Source of the DNA: an uncultured Rhodopila sp.
GTDB taxonomy: Bacteria > Pseudomonadota > Alphaproteobacteria > Acetobacterales > Acetobacteraceae
DNA length: 39,730 nucleotides
Direction: 5' to 3'
NCBI GenBank assembly: GCA_903932145.1
Contig: CAIZFE010000064.1
Location: 1-39,730, forward strand
The position numbers and the translations under genes were made by a program. Of this stretch, positions 26,601 to 35,916 are shown piece by piece. Below the pieces are notes generated by a model. The model saw nothing but the letters and a program-made list of their open reading frames with translations, had not been told where the DNA came from and ran no database searches. Every line of letters starts with the position of its first letter. The stretch's first letter is position 1.

Positions 26601-27089
26601 ATGTCGAAGCAACCTCGTTCGGATCCGGCCCGCGGCCACAACGCCCCAACGCAGGTGCCGCGAAACGATATCGTTTCGCCGATGAACCATCGTGCGGCGT
26701 TTTTGGTGCGGCTGGCGCAAATGCGTTCGTTCGACGAATTCCACCGCCACTTCGCGGGGCTTGGCGTCACGCCGGCCGGTTTCTCGGCTTTCGCGCTGAT
26801 CGCCACGAACCCGGGCATCCGGCCGGGCACCATCGCCGAGGAACTGCGGATCAAGCCGTCTAATGTCGCCGTGTTGGTGAACGGTCTGGTTGCGGAAAGA
26901 CTGGTCGAACGCATGAATGACGAGAACGAGTTGCGGGTCAGTCTTCTGCACGCCACCGAGGTGGGAAAGATCGCGTGGAAAACCATGAAGCGCAGCGCCG
27001 ATGCCGTCGATGCGGGTTTCACCGAAAACCTGAGCGCCGACGAGAGTCAGCAACTGGTGACTTTGCTGCAAAAACTGCTGCATCGCTGA
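26601..27089 (+). CDS. MarR-family repressor, CouR/HcaR/FerR-like by context
   Basis: A 162-residue MarR protein. The winged helix-turn-helix covers about residues 68-115 (R-P-G-T-I-A-E-E-L-R-I-K-P-S-N-V-A-V-L-V-N-G-L), with a D-E-N-E-L-R-V wing. In R. palustris, Rhodococcus, Agrobacterium and Sphingobium, MarR proteins next to hydroxycinnamate genes repress them and let go on binding the CoA thioester. The same role is likely here. No Shine-Dalgarno supports the ATG at 26601. An ATG at 26682 would give 135 residues and place the perfect palindrome at 26660-26679 just before the start. The first 27 residues are low-complexity, so either is possible. Confidence 0.85.
   Translation: MSKQPRSDPARGHNAPTQVPRNDIVSPMNHRAAFLVRLAQMRSFDEFHRHFAGLGVTPAGFSAFALIATNPGIRPGTIAEELRIKPSNVAVLVNGLVAERLVERMNDENELRVSLLHATEVGKIAWKTMKRSADAVDAGFTENLSADESQQLVTLLQKLLHR
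26660..26679. promoter_or_regulatory. perfect 20-base palindrome, candidate MarR operator
   Basis: GCGAAACGAT followed directly by its exact reverse complement ATCGTTTCGC. It lies inside the 5' part of the MarR reading frame (codons for R-N-D-I-V-S) and ends 2 bases before an in-frame ATG at 26682. A dimeric winged-helix repressor bound there would block its own gene. The operator role is inferred. Confidence 0.55.
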
Positions 27090-27154
27090 TCGCCTCCCCT
27101 TCTCTGCTCGATTTGATAGCCGGTCCGCATCAAGGAGCTTGCTTATCGCCCCGC

Positions 27155-27170
27155 GTCATATTATTATGAC
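27155..27170. promoter_or_regulatory. AT-rich dyad upstream of the hydratase operon
   Basis: GTCATA-TTAT-TATGAC, a perfect 6+6 inverted repeat with a 4-base spacer, ends 29 bases before the hydratase ATG. It includes a TATTAT sequence usable as a -10 element, so a protein bound here would cover the promoter of the catabolic operon. Size and base composition suit a MarR operator. Confidence 0.5.
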
Positions 27171-27199
27171 CGGTAGATAAATAACGCAAGCCTGATTCG

Positions 27200-28021
27200 A
27201 TGAAAGAGCGGCAAGAGATGGACGGTGATGCTCAAGGCGATATCGAACGCGCGGTCACGTACGAGGTCCGCGATCACGTCGCCTGGATCGGACTGAACCG
27301 GCCGCGCAAGCGCAACGCGATCGGGAACACGCTGCTTGCCGCGCTCACCGACGCTGTCCGGCTTGCCCAAACCGCGGCCCGAGCGATCGTCATATTCGGC
27401 CACGGCCCATGCTTCTGTGCCGGTTTGGATCTGTCCGAACACCGGGCCCGCGGACCTGTGGAGACATTCGAGCATTCGCGGTCCTGGCACGCGGCTTTCA
27501 GCGAGATCAAGCGCGGCCGCATTCCGGTCATTGCCGCACTCCACGGCGCGACCGTGGGTGGCGGTCTGGAACTCGCCGCCGCCTGCCACCTTCGCGTCGC
27601 CGACAGCTCGGCATTCTTTGCGCTGCCGGAGGGCTCGCGTGGCATCTACGTCGGTGGCGGTGCCTCCGTTCATGTGGCGCGGTTGCTGGGCGCGGCGCGG
27701 ATGGCGGACATGATGCTTACCGGACGCGTCCTGACGGCTGAGGAAGGCGAGCGCGCGGGCCTGGTGCAGTATGTCGTGCCATCAGGCGAAGTTCTGGTGA
27801 AGGCCACCGAACTCGCCGCGAAAATGGCCGCGATGGCGCCACTGACCGTGCTTGGCGTGCTGCACGCGCTGCCGCGCATTCAGGACATGAGCGAGGATGA
27901 CGGGCTGTTCGTGGAAAGTGCCATGGCGGCTTTGGCTCAAAGCGGACCGGAGGCGGCGGAGCGGCTGGAGGATTTCGTCAGCAAACGCGGCGCCAAGGTG
28001 GCGAAGCCGGCAGGCGATTAA
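27200..28021 (+). CDS. enoyl-CoA hydratase (crotonase family), probable hydroxycinnamoyl-CoA hydratase
   Basis: A 273-residue crotonase. The two oxyanion-hole segments are C-F-C-A-G-L-D-L-S-E and H-G-A-T-V-G-G-G-L-E-L-A-A-A. The sequence is that of an ordinary hydratase and lacks the look of the Pseudomonas hydroxycinnamoyl-CoA hydratase-lyase. Together with the downstream 3-hydroxyacyl-CoA dehydrogenase, this favours hydration followed by beta-oxidation over direct release of an aldehyde. It is the first gene of a long plus-strand run ending at pcaG. The ATG at 27200 is used; an internal ATG at 27218 has an AAGAG before it. Confidence 0.85.
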   Translation: MKERQEMDGDAQGDIERAVTYEVRDHVAWIGLNRPRKRNAIGNTLLAALTDAVRLAQTAARAIVIFGHGPCFCAGLDLSEHRARGPVETFEHSRSWHAAFSEIKRGRIPVIAALHGATVGGGLELAAACHLRVADSSAFFALPEGSRGIYVGGGASVHVARLLGAARMADMMLTGRVLTAEEGERAGLVQYVVPSGEVLVKATELAAKMAAMAPLTVLGVLHALPRIQDMSEDDGLFVESAMAALAQSGPEAAERLEDFVSKRGAKVAKPAGD

Positions 28022-28084
28022 GCGTCCGCCACCAGATTGATCACGTCCCAAGAAAGTGCTCGCACAGAGCCGGGTGAGGAAAAA

Positions 28085-29887
28085 TTGGTAACCTACGTCC
28101 CCCACGACGTCGTACGGGAAGACCGTCGCGACGGATCGATCTTACTCCGATCCCGTGTCCCGCTCGGTCCGGTCGCCCGCAATACGGGCGAATGGCTGCA
28201 CCGCTGGGCCGAGGAGGCGCCTGACCGGGTCTTCCTGGCGGAACGCTCTGGCGACGGATGGCGGGAACTTCGCTACGGCGAATTGCTACAGCAGGTCCGA
28301 GCCGTCTCGCAGTCGCTGCTGGCGCGGGGGCTGGGGGCCGAAACGCCGGTCATGATCATCTCCGGCAACAGCATCGACCATGCGGTCCTGGCGCTCGCCG
28401 GGCAGTACGTCGGAGTGCCGACGGTCGCGCTGGCTGAGCAATACGCACTGGTTCGGGACGCCCACCCGCGCCTGATCCATGCGGTCGAGACGGTCCGGCC
28501 AGCGATGATCTACGCGGCGGATGCGGCGGCCTACGGACCGGCCCTGGCGCTCGATTGCATGGAAGGCATCGAGAAGGTCATTTCGTCGGCCGAGGGCGCG
28601 ACGGTTGCCGCCACGCCGTGGTCGCGCCTGCTCATGGGCGACGGCGGCACCAATCTGGACGCGGTGTATGCCGGGATCAGCCCGGAGACGATCGCCAAAA
28701 TCATCTTCACATCCGGTTCCACCGCGAACCCCAAGGGCGTGGTCACCACACATCGCATGCTGTGTGTCAACCAGGCGCAGATGCTCGCTTGCATGCCGCT
28801 GCTGGCGTCCCGACCGCCCCGGATCGTGGATTGGCTGCCGTGGAACCATGTGTTTGGCGGCAGCCACAATCTTAATCTGATGCTCTCCAATGGCGGCTCC
28901 CTCTACATCGACGAGGGCAAGCCGACGAGGAGCGGATTCGCCGCCTCGGTCAGGAACATCCGCGAGCAGGGCGGGACGATCGCCTTCAACGTGCCGATCG
29001 GCTTCGCCCAGATGGTCGCCGCGATGCGCGATGATGAGGCGCTCAAACGCGCGTATCTGGGCGATTGCGACCTTATCTTCTATGCCGCGGCATCGGTGCC
29101 GGCCGACGTGTGGGCGGCACTCGCGGGTTTCGCGAAGGAGGTCCGGGGCGAGGTGCCGCTGATGTTCTCGGGTTGGGGGATGTCAGAGACGTCGCCCGCG
29201 GCGCTCCAGACGCATCAACCGGTAAAGCGGCCGGGCAATATCGGCGTTCCCCTGCCGATGGTCACCGCGAAACTTCTGCCCGACGAGGACGGCCGCTACG
29301 AACTCCGCGTGGCGGGACCCAACATCCTTGATGCGTATTACCACGATCCCGAGAAGACGCGGGAAGCCTTCGACGACGAAGGCTATCTTATAACGGGCGA
29401 TGCCGTCCGGTTTATCGATGCCTCGGCCCCCAACGCGGGACTCGGCTTCGATGGCCGGATTTCCGAGGATTTCAAGCTACAGACAGGAACCTGGGTGCGC
29501 GCGACGAACGTGCGCCTCGATGCATTACGGCATTTCTCCGACATCGCGATGGACGTGGTGATAACCGGGCACGACCGTAACGAGATCGGGGTGCTGATCT
29601 TTCCGCACGCGAACGCCTTGCCGCCAGACTCCGACGCAGCCGGCGGGCTGCTGATCTCGGCGGACCTTGCCGCCGCGGTCCGTGACGGTCTGAGGCGGGC
29701 GGCGGAACACGCCACCGGCTCCTCGACCCGGATCACCCGCGCCCTGATCCTGACAGCCCCGCCGTCCATGAGCGACGGCGAACTGACCGCCAAGGGCAGC
29801 ATCAATGCACGCAAGGTGCTCACTTTGAGGAAGCAGTTCGTCGAGCGGCTTTATGACAACGACGACCCGGCCATCATCCGTCTGTAA
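28085..29887 (+). CDS. feruloyl/p-coumaroyl-CoA synthetase-like ligase
   Basis: A roughly 600-residue acyl-adenylate enzyme of the feruloyl-CoA synthetase branch. The AMP-binding loop I-I-F-T-S-G-S-T-A-N-P-K-G is present, then G-W-G-M-S-E-T-S-P and the hinge segment G-R-I-S-E-D-F-K-L, which with the following T-G-T-W-V is typical of this branch. The near-terminal lysine lies in E-L-T-A-K-G-S-I-N. It would turn ferulate, coumarate or caffeate into CoA thioesters using ATP. The start is uncertain: I prefer TTG at 28085, 4 bases after GAGGA; a TTG at 28037 has no ribosome binding site. It follows the hydratase gene by about 60 bases. Confidence 0.87.
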   Translation: MVTYVPHDVVREDRRDGSILLRSRVPLGPVARNTGEWLHRWAEEAPDRVFLAERSGDGWRELRYGELLQQVRAVSQSLLARGLGAETPVMIISGNSIDHAVLALAGQYVGVPTVALAEQYALVRDAHPRLIHAVETVRPAMIYAADAAAYGPALALDCMEGIEKVISSAEGATVAATPWSRLLMGDGGTNLDAVYAGISPETIAKIIFTSGSTANPKGVVTTHRMLCVNQAQMLACMPLLASRPPRIVDWLPWNHVFGGSHNLNLMLSNGGSLYIDEGKPTRSGFAASVRNIREQGGTIAFNVPIGFAQMVAAMRDDEALKRAYLGDCDLIFYAAASVPADVWAALAGFAKEVRGEVPLMFSGWGMSETSPAALQTHQPVKRPGNIGVPLPMVTAKLLPDEDGRYELRVAGPNILDAYYHDPEKTREAFDDEGYLITGDAVRFIDASAPNAGLGFDGRISEDFKLQTGTWVRATNVRLDALRHFSDIAMDVVITGHDRNEIGVLIFPHANALPPDSDAAGGLLISADLAAAVRDGLRRAAEHATGSSTRITRALILTAPPSMSDGELTAKGSINARKVLTLRKQFVERLYDNDDPAIIRL

Positions 29888-29896
29888 GGAACTCTT

Positions 29897-30790
29897 ATGA
29901 TAGACCTCGGCAAAATACGCGCGATCGACTTCCACACCCATGCGGAGGAACCGTGTGGCTGCCATGGGGATGACGGCTACGACGAACTGCAAGCCACGAT
30001 GGCGAGCTATTTCCGGGCCCCGTGGAAACATCCGCCGACCGTCCCCGAGACCGCCGCGCATTACCGAACCCAGAACATCGCGGCGGTGATCTTCCCGGTC
30101 GATGCGGAGCGCGAAACCGGCTACCGGCGTTACAAGAACGAGGAAGTCGCGGAAATCGCGGCGGCGAACAGCGACGTGCTGATCCCCTTCGCCTCGATCG
30201 ATCCTCACAAAGGCAAGCTCGGTGCCCGCGAAGCCCGGCGGCTGGTCGCGGAGTTCGGCGTCCAGGGTTTCAAGTTCCATCCGACCATGCAGGGGTTCTT
30301 CCCGAACGATCGCCTGGCCTATCCCCTGTATGAGGCGATCGCCGAAACCGGCAAACCGGCACTGTTCCACACCGGCCAGACGGGGGTCGGGTCGGGCATG
30401 CGGGCCGGCAACGGCATGTATCTGAAATACTCGAACCCGATGCATCTGGACGACGTCGCGATCGACTTTCCCGACATGCCGATCATCATGGCGCACCCGT
30501 CATTCCCATGGCAGGAAGAGGCGCTAGCTGTCGCCAACCACAAGCCGAACGTTTACATTGATCTGTCCGGCTGGTCCCCCAGGTATTTCCCGAAAATTCT
30601 GGTCCAGTATTGCAACACGTTGCTGAAGCATAAGGTCTTGTTCGGTTCCGATTGGCCAATGATCACGCCGGAGCGCTGGTTGTCGGACTTCGAGAAGATT
30701 GAGATCAAAGACGATGTGCGGCCGCTGATCCTCAAGCAGAACGCCGCCCGTCTGCTCGGGCTTTCTTCGAGCGCACCCGATGCCGGCTAA
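29897..30790 (+). CDS. amidohydrolase-2 family protein, CouO-like beta-keto acyl hydrolase by context
   Basis: A 297-residue metal-dependent hydrolase. Metal ligands are visible: H13 and H15 in D-F-H-T-H, a histidine in A-H-P-S-F-P-W, and D252 in F-G-S-D-W-P. In Rhodococcus jostii RHA1 the amidohydrolase CouO, with a metal-binding aspartate at 257, removes the acetyl unit from the beta-keto intermediate of p-hydroxycinnamate breakdown, replacing a thiolase and a thioesterase. Here the gene follows the ligase by 9 bases and is near a hydratase and a 3-hydroxyacyl-CoA dehydrogenase, with no thiolase in sight. That matches the CouO arrangement. A decarboxylase role, common in this superfamily, is the alternative. 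Confidence 0.8.
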   Translation: MIDLGKIRAIDFHTHAEEPCGCHGDDGYDELQATMASYFRAPWKHPPTVPETAAHYRTQNIAAVIFPVDAERETGYRRYKNEEVAEIAAANSDVLIPFASIDPHKGKLGAREARRLVAEFGVQGFKFHPTMQGFFPNDRLAYPLYEAIAETGKPALFHTGQTGVGSGMRAGNGMYLKYSNPMHLDDVAIDFPDMPIIMAHPSFPWQEEALAVANHKPNVYIDLSGWSPRYFPKILVQYCNTLLKHKVLFGSDWPMITPERWLSDFEKIEIKDDVRPLILKQNAARLLGLSSSAPDAG

Positions 30791-30826
30791 GCCCGCCGAC
30801 ACCCGCCGCGTTGATGGCCGGCAATC

Positions 30827-32455
30827 ATGATGAAGGACGCGGCGGCAACGCTCGCCATTCTGCTTGAGCACGTCGTGGACGGCGCCGGGTCTCGCCCCGA
30901 TGCCGGCGTCACGACCGCCATCCTGACGGAGGCGGCTCGTTTCGCTGAACGCTATCTTGCACCATTGGCGCCCATAACTGACCGCGAAGGGTGTCGTCTG
31001 GACGCCGGACGCGTTGGAACCGCCCCGCCCCACAAATCCGCCTGGCAAGCCTATGCCGAGGCTGGTTGGGCGGGCTTGACCGCGCCGGACGATGCCGGCG
31101 GACAGGCTCTGCCCATGGCGCTCGCCGCCGCCGTGCAGGAGTTGATGGACGCCGCCGACCCGGCTTTCGGGATGCTCGCGATTAATGCCCGCTGTGCCAC
31201 GCGCCTGCTGGTCCGGCATGGCGACGAGGCCACGCGCGAAGCCTGGATGCCGGCCATTGCCGGTGGACTCTGGGGCGCCACGATTTGCATTTCGGAACCG
31301 CAGGCGGGTTCGGATGTTGGCCGCATCCGTACGCGTGCGGAGCCCGGCGGCGATGGAATGTGGGCGCTGACAGGCGACAAGTGCTGGATCTCTTATGGCG
31401 ATCACGACCTGACCGAACGCATCGGGCATTTCACGCTGGCCCGGGCGCGCGGCGCCCCCGCCGGCACGCGCGGCCTGTCGCTGTTTTTGGTGCCCGACAC
31501 GTTGCCCGGAGGCGCCCGCAACGGCGTATCGATTGCGCGTCTGGAGGAAAAGCTCGGTCTGCACGGTTCGCCAACCTGCGGGCTCATCTTCGATGGCGCG
31601 ACGGCTACCCTGATCGGACAGGAAGGGCGCGGACTACAGACGTTGTTCGCGATGATCGTGGCGATGCGCCTCGGCGTCGCGTCACAGGGCGCGGCTGTGG
31701 CGCAAGCGGCCGCTTCCACGGCGGAGCGATATGCCGATGAACGCGGCCAGGGGGGTGATCCCGCCGGACCGCCGATGCCGATCGCTCGGCACGCGGAAAT
31801 TCGCAGGCTGCTGCTGCAAATGCGCGCCCGCGCCGAAGCCGCCCGGCTGATCGCCTTACAAGCCGCTGCCTGGGTGGATGCCGAGGATGAAGGCGACCCG
31901 GACGCGGCAAAGCGGGCGGCGCTGCTGCTGCCGGTGGCGAAGACTTACTGTGCCGAGGCGGCGTTCGCCAACGCCGATGCCGCCATCCAGGTGCTGGGCG
32001 GCGCGGGCTATGTTCGTGATTGGCCGGTCGAACGGATGCTGCGCGATTGCCGCGTCTTCTCGATCTACGAGGGCACATCGGCGATCCAGGGTCTGGACCT
32101 GCTGCTACGGCGGGTCCTCGGTAAAGATGGTTTCGGCCCGCTGCACGATGTCCTGGACCGGCTGGCCCCGTCACCGGTCCTGGTGCTTGCCGTGCGCGAC
32201 ACTGCCGAGGCTCTCGCCGGTGTCGATGCGCGGTCGCAGGAGGCGGCGGCGCTGCCCTTTCTGCGCCTGGTTGCGCTGGCCTGTGCCGACGGCTTGTTAC
32301 ATCGGGCCGGACGCGACGCCGGTCCTCTCGCCCCAAGTTACGCCGCGTTGGCGGCATTCCACAGGACGGAGGCGACGATTGAGGCTTCCGCGCTGGTGCA
32401 ACGCTGTCTGTCGGTTGATCTTGACGTGGCTTTCGATGGAGTCTTCGCATCATGA
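30827..32455 (+). CDS. acyl-CoA dehydrogenase, long form
   Basis: A 542-residue acyl-CoA dehydrogenase, about 150 longer than the classic enzymes because of a C-terminal helical extension after residue about 435. It shows I-S-E-P-Q-A-G-S-D-V, the G-D-K-C-W-I-S-Y-G strand, and the catalytic glutamate in F-S-I-Y-E-G-T-S-A-I-Q. The long form resembles dehydrogenases acting on bulky substrates such as phenylpropanoyl-CoA. In this cluster it could desaturate dihydrocinnamoyl-CoAs so that saturated phenylpropanoids enter the same route. Its stop overlaps a possible ATG of the next gene (ATGA). Confidence 0.88.
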   Translation: MMKDAAATLAILLEHVVDGAGSRPDAGVTTAILTEAARFAERYLAPLAPITDREGCRLDAGRVGTAPPHKSAWQAYAEAGWAGLTAPDDAGGQALPMALAAAVQELMDAADPAFGMLAINARCATRLLVRHGDEATREAWMPAIAGGLWGATICISEPQAGSDVGRIRTRAEPGGDGMWALTGDKCWISYGDHDLTERIGHFTLARARGAPAGTRGLSLFLVPDTLPGGARNGVSIARLEEKLGLHGSPTCGLIFDGATATLIGQEGRGLQTLFAMIVAMRLGVASQGAAVAQAAASTAERYADERGQGGDPAGPPMPIARHAEIRRLLLQMRARAEAARLIALQAAAWVDAEDEGDPDAAKRAALLLPVAKTYCAEAAFANADAAIQVLGGAGYVRDWPVERMLRDCRVFSIYEGTSAIQGLDLLLRRVLGKDGFGPLHDVLDRLAPSPVLVLAVRDTAEALAGVDARSQEAAALPFLRLVALACADGLLHRAGRDAGPLAPSYAALAAFHRTEATIEASALVQRCLSVDLDVAFDGVFAS

Positions 32456-32469
32456 CCGGGGAGAAAACC

Positions 32470-33407
32470 ATGTCCACGGATATCCAGCGTGTCGCCATCG
32501 TGGCGACCGGCGTTATCGGCGCGAGTTGGGCCGCCTGCTTCCTGGCCCGCGGCCTGGAGGTCACCGCAACCGATCCGGCGCCTGGTGCCGAGGACGCTCT
32601 GCGCCTTTCGGTCGCGGCGCATTGGCCGGTCATGGAGAAAATGGGGCTGGCGCCAGGCGCCTCCCCGGACCGTCTCCGCTTCGTCGATACGCCGGAGGAG
32701 GCTGTCGCCGATGCCCAGTTCGTGCAGGAAAGCGGACCGGAGCGGCTCGACCTCAAGCGCGCGCTGTTTCAGCGATTGGACACCGCCGCGCCGGACGTCA
32801 TTCTGGCGAGCAGTTCCTCCACCCTGCTGATCTCCGAAATCCAAACCGGTTGTGCCCATCCCGAACGGATCGTGTTGGGACACCCATTCAACCCGCCGCA
32901 TTTGATTCCGCTCGTCGAGGTGGTTGGCGGATCGGCTACGTCGGAGACCGCCATCGCCCAAGCCATGGCGTTCTACGCATCCATTGGGAAAAAGCCGATT
33001 CGCCTGATGAAGGAGGTGCGCGGGCACGTCGCCAACCGGCTGCAAGCGGCATTGTGGCAGGAGGCTTTCCATCTGGTGGAAGCCGGCGTCGCCAGTGTTG
33101 CGGACATTGACGCCGCGATTGCCCATGGCCCGGGCCTGCGCTGGGCTCTGTTAGGGCCATTTCTGAACCTGCATCTGTCCGGTGGACCGGGCGGAATCGC
33201 CGAGTTATTCAGCAAGCCCCTGTGGCAGGCGACGCAGGCGATGTGGGCAGATCTTGGCCAGCTGACAGTCGATCCCGGCCTTGCCGCGCAGGTTGCGGAC
33301 GGCGTAAACGCGGAACTCGCCGCGCTCGATCCGGTGGCGATGCAACGCCAACGCGACGACGTGTTGCTGGGTTTGCTGCGCCTGAAGGCAGACGCGGAGA
33401 ATCTGCC

Positions 33408-33411
<4 letters not shown>
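32470..33411 (+). CDS. 3-hydroxyacyl-CoA dehydrogenase, CouN-like by context
   Basis: A 313-residue NAD-dependent dehydrogenase. The N-terminal nucleotide motif reads A-T-G-V-I-G-A-S-W, so the first glycine of G-x-G-x-x-G is alanine. The catalytic histidine is in G-H-P-F-N-P-P-H-L-I-P-L-V-E, and the C-terminal helical domain has the usual N-R-L-Q-A-A-L and G-P-G-L-R-W. It would oxidise the 3-hydroxy-phenylpropanoyl-CoA formed by the hydratase. Single-domain relatives include carnitine dehydrogenase. I use the ATG at 32470, 6 bases after GGGGAGA; the ATG at 32452 overlaps the previous stop. Its own stop overlaps the next small ORF. Confidence 0.87.
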
Positions 33412-34318
<907 letters not shown>

Positions 34319-34322
34319 ATCC

Positions 34323-34955
34323 ATGATCCCCAAACTCGATTACCTGTCTGAAACCCCGTCGCAGACAGCCGGCCCGTATGTCCATATTGGCCTGATCCCG
34401 CATCAGGCCGGTTTCGACATTTTCGAAAAACCGTTCGGCCACGTCATGGCGGGACCGGACACGAAGGGCGAGCGTATCCGCATCGAGGGACGCGTGCTCG
34501 ACGGCCTCGGTCAGCCCTGCCGCGACATCATGTTAGAGGCGTGGCAAGCCAATGCCGCCGGCCGCTACAACCATCCGGCCGACCGGCAGACAGACAAGGA
34601 CCCGGACCCGACCTTCCGTGGCTGGGGGCGCACCGGCACCGATTTCGGCACCGGCCTTTACCACTTCGAGACGATCAAACCCGGTCCGGTGATCGGGCGC
34701 CGCGGCTACAAGCCGATGGCTCCCCATATCAATCTCTGGCTCGTCGCACGGGGGATCAATATCGGCCTCAACACCCGCATGTATTTCGACGACGAAACGG
34801 CACTGAACGACGCTGACCCTGTTCTGCGGATGATCGAGCCGGCCGTCCGCCGCGAGACCCTGCTGGCCCGCCGCGAACTGCGTGACGGCGCCGTCGTGTA
34901 TGTGTTCGATATCCGTCTCCAGGGTGAGCCGGAGACGGTGTTCTTCGATGTCTGA
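34323..34955 (+). CDS. pcaG: protocatechuate 3,4-dioxygenase, alpha subunit
   Basis: A 210-residue PcaG, the non-iron partner of PcaH. It has the family start S-Q-T-A-G-P-Y-V-H-I-G, the W-Q-A-N-A-A-G-R-Y core, and A-P-H-I-N-L-W where PcaH has its histidine ligands. The start at the ATG at 34323 leaves 4 bases after the pcaH stop. It is the last gene of the plus-strand run; the later genes of the beta-ketoadipate path (pcaB, C, D, I, J) are not in the window. Confidence 0.96.
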   Translation: MIPKLDYLSETPSQTAGPYVHIGLIPHQAGFDIFEKPFGHVMAGPDTKGERIRIEGRVLDGLGQPCRDIMLEAWQANAAGRYNHPADRQTDKDPDPTFRGWGRTGTDFGTGLYHFETIKPGPVIGRRGYKPMAPHINLWLVARGINIGLNTRMYFDDETALNDADPVLRMIEPAVRRETLLARRELRDGAVVYVFDIRLQGEPETVFFDV

Positions 34956-34959
34956 TAGA

Positions 34960-34980
34960 CATTAACGAGAAACGTTAATG
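34960..34980 (+). terminator. AT-rich hairpin after pcaG
   Basis: CATTAACG (34960-34967) and CGTTAATG (34973-34980) form a perfect 8-base stem with an AGAAA loop, starting 4 bases after the pcaG stop and followed by AAAT. Position suggests an operon end, but the stem is AT-rich and no T-run follows, so it could also be a protein site or a trace of the nearby transposon. Confidence 0.4.
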
Positions 34981-35039
34981 AAATCAGTTGTCATCGCTGT
35001 TGCCATCACGGAGGTCCGGGCCGCGTCATACCAGCGGCC

Positions 35040-35645
35040 CTAAAGTCTCAGCCCTGCCCAATCGCGCGTTCCCATAGAGCGGATGTGGGCCGGGTCGTTG
35101 ATCAAAGCAGTCCAGGCGGCGCAGTATGCATTCACGATAGCTTCGTAATTCTCCCAGACCTGATGGCCTAATGCGTTTGCACGCAGAGAGGCCCGGGTGG
35201 TGTCGACCGATTTCGATTCCGGGGCGTAAGGCGGTAATTTGAGCCGCACGATGCTGGATGACCGGACTGCGCGACAGGGCCAGGCGGCCCCATCGATCAT
35301 CGTGAAAGCAATGGCTCCCTCACTGACGCATGTGCTGATGGCCTCCAGACGCTGGTCCATGGCCTCGATGTTGACCGTCGGCAGCACGACGGACTGCCGA
35401 CATTTCGGGCCGGGTAAATGGCACCAACAGCCAGGCCCAGTTGAAGCGGCGGTCCCACGGAGCCCGCGGGCGAGTGTCGCGTTTGGCCCATATCCGTGTC
35501 AGAGTAACTTGTTGACCAACTCAGGCTTCATCGTCGAGTCAGACTTCAATCGATTTGCCGGCCGCGCGCTCGCCGAGCGCCTCGCGGGCCAGTTGGCAAA
35601 GTTGGATTTGAAAGTTTCTGATGGCGGAAAGAAGCCGACGTCAGT
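35040..35645 (-). pseudogene. IS630-family transposase remnant
   Basis: The last 115 codons (35040-35387) read as an IS630 C-terminus: L-P-T-V-N-I-E-A-M, then K-L-P-P-Y-A-P-E and a natural-looking end R-D-W-A-G-L-R-L. Upstream pieces follow in other frames: G-A-I-Y-P-A-R-N, then W-D-R-R-F-N-W-A-W, then L-T-R-I-W-A-K-R-D-T-R-P, and L-D-D-E-A with the first catalytic aspartate. Two stop codons interrupt the latter (plus-strand TCA at 35539-35541 and 35521-35523), there are at least two frameshifts, and the usual L-N-P-V-E-N has become S-K-S-V-D-T, losing the last catalytic glutamate. The N-terminus is missing. It is dead. Confidence 0.8.
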
Positions 35646-35916
35646 TCCTGATAAAATCAGTTAGTTTGTAAGCCCTTGGGTACCGTCGGATACTCCCGGG
35701 TGGCTCAAAATCACTCCCACTCCATTGTCAATTTGCGGCGTAAACATCTGATTTAACTTGGATAAGATCCAAATAATCTCCAAAATACCGTCAGAAAGTC
35801 CAGATGCGGATTTCGTGCGGTTTTTTTGTCCGACCGGAAAAATTCACCTGCGGCATCTATCGTCGCACACGGACGTAAGACCTTGGTGCGCCGAAAAAAA
35901 ATCCGCGAAGGCACTC

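Noticed and set aside
28037..28084. TTG at 28037 as start of the CoA ligase
   Set aside because: No Shine-Dalgarno there, while TTG at 28085 has GAGGA 4 bases upstream; the family core begins after both, so this is a preference, not proof.
31605..32756. A 383-codon minus-strand frame across two dehydrogenase genes
   Set aside because: Shadow frame of two clear enzymes; low-complexity Arg/Pro translation.
34981..35662. A 9-base direct repeat (AAATCAGTT at 34981-34989 and 35654-35662) as target duplication of the transposon remnant
   Set aside because: IS630 elements duplicate only TA, and the span is shorter than an intact element, so this is probably chance.
35758..35916. An N-terminal extension of the small ORF before ppsR from TTG at 35758
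   Set aside because: No ribosome binding site and poly-T/poly-A runs in this part; the ATG at 35917 is the only start with any support.
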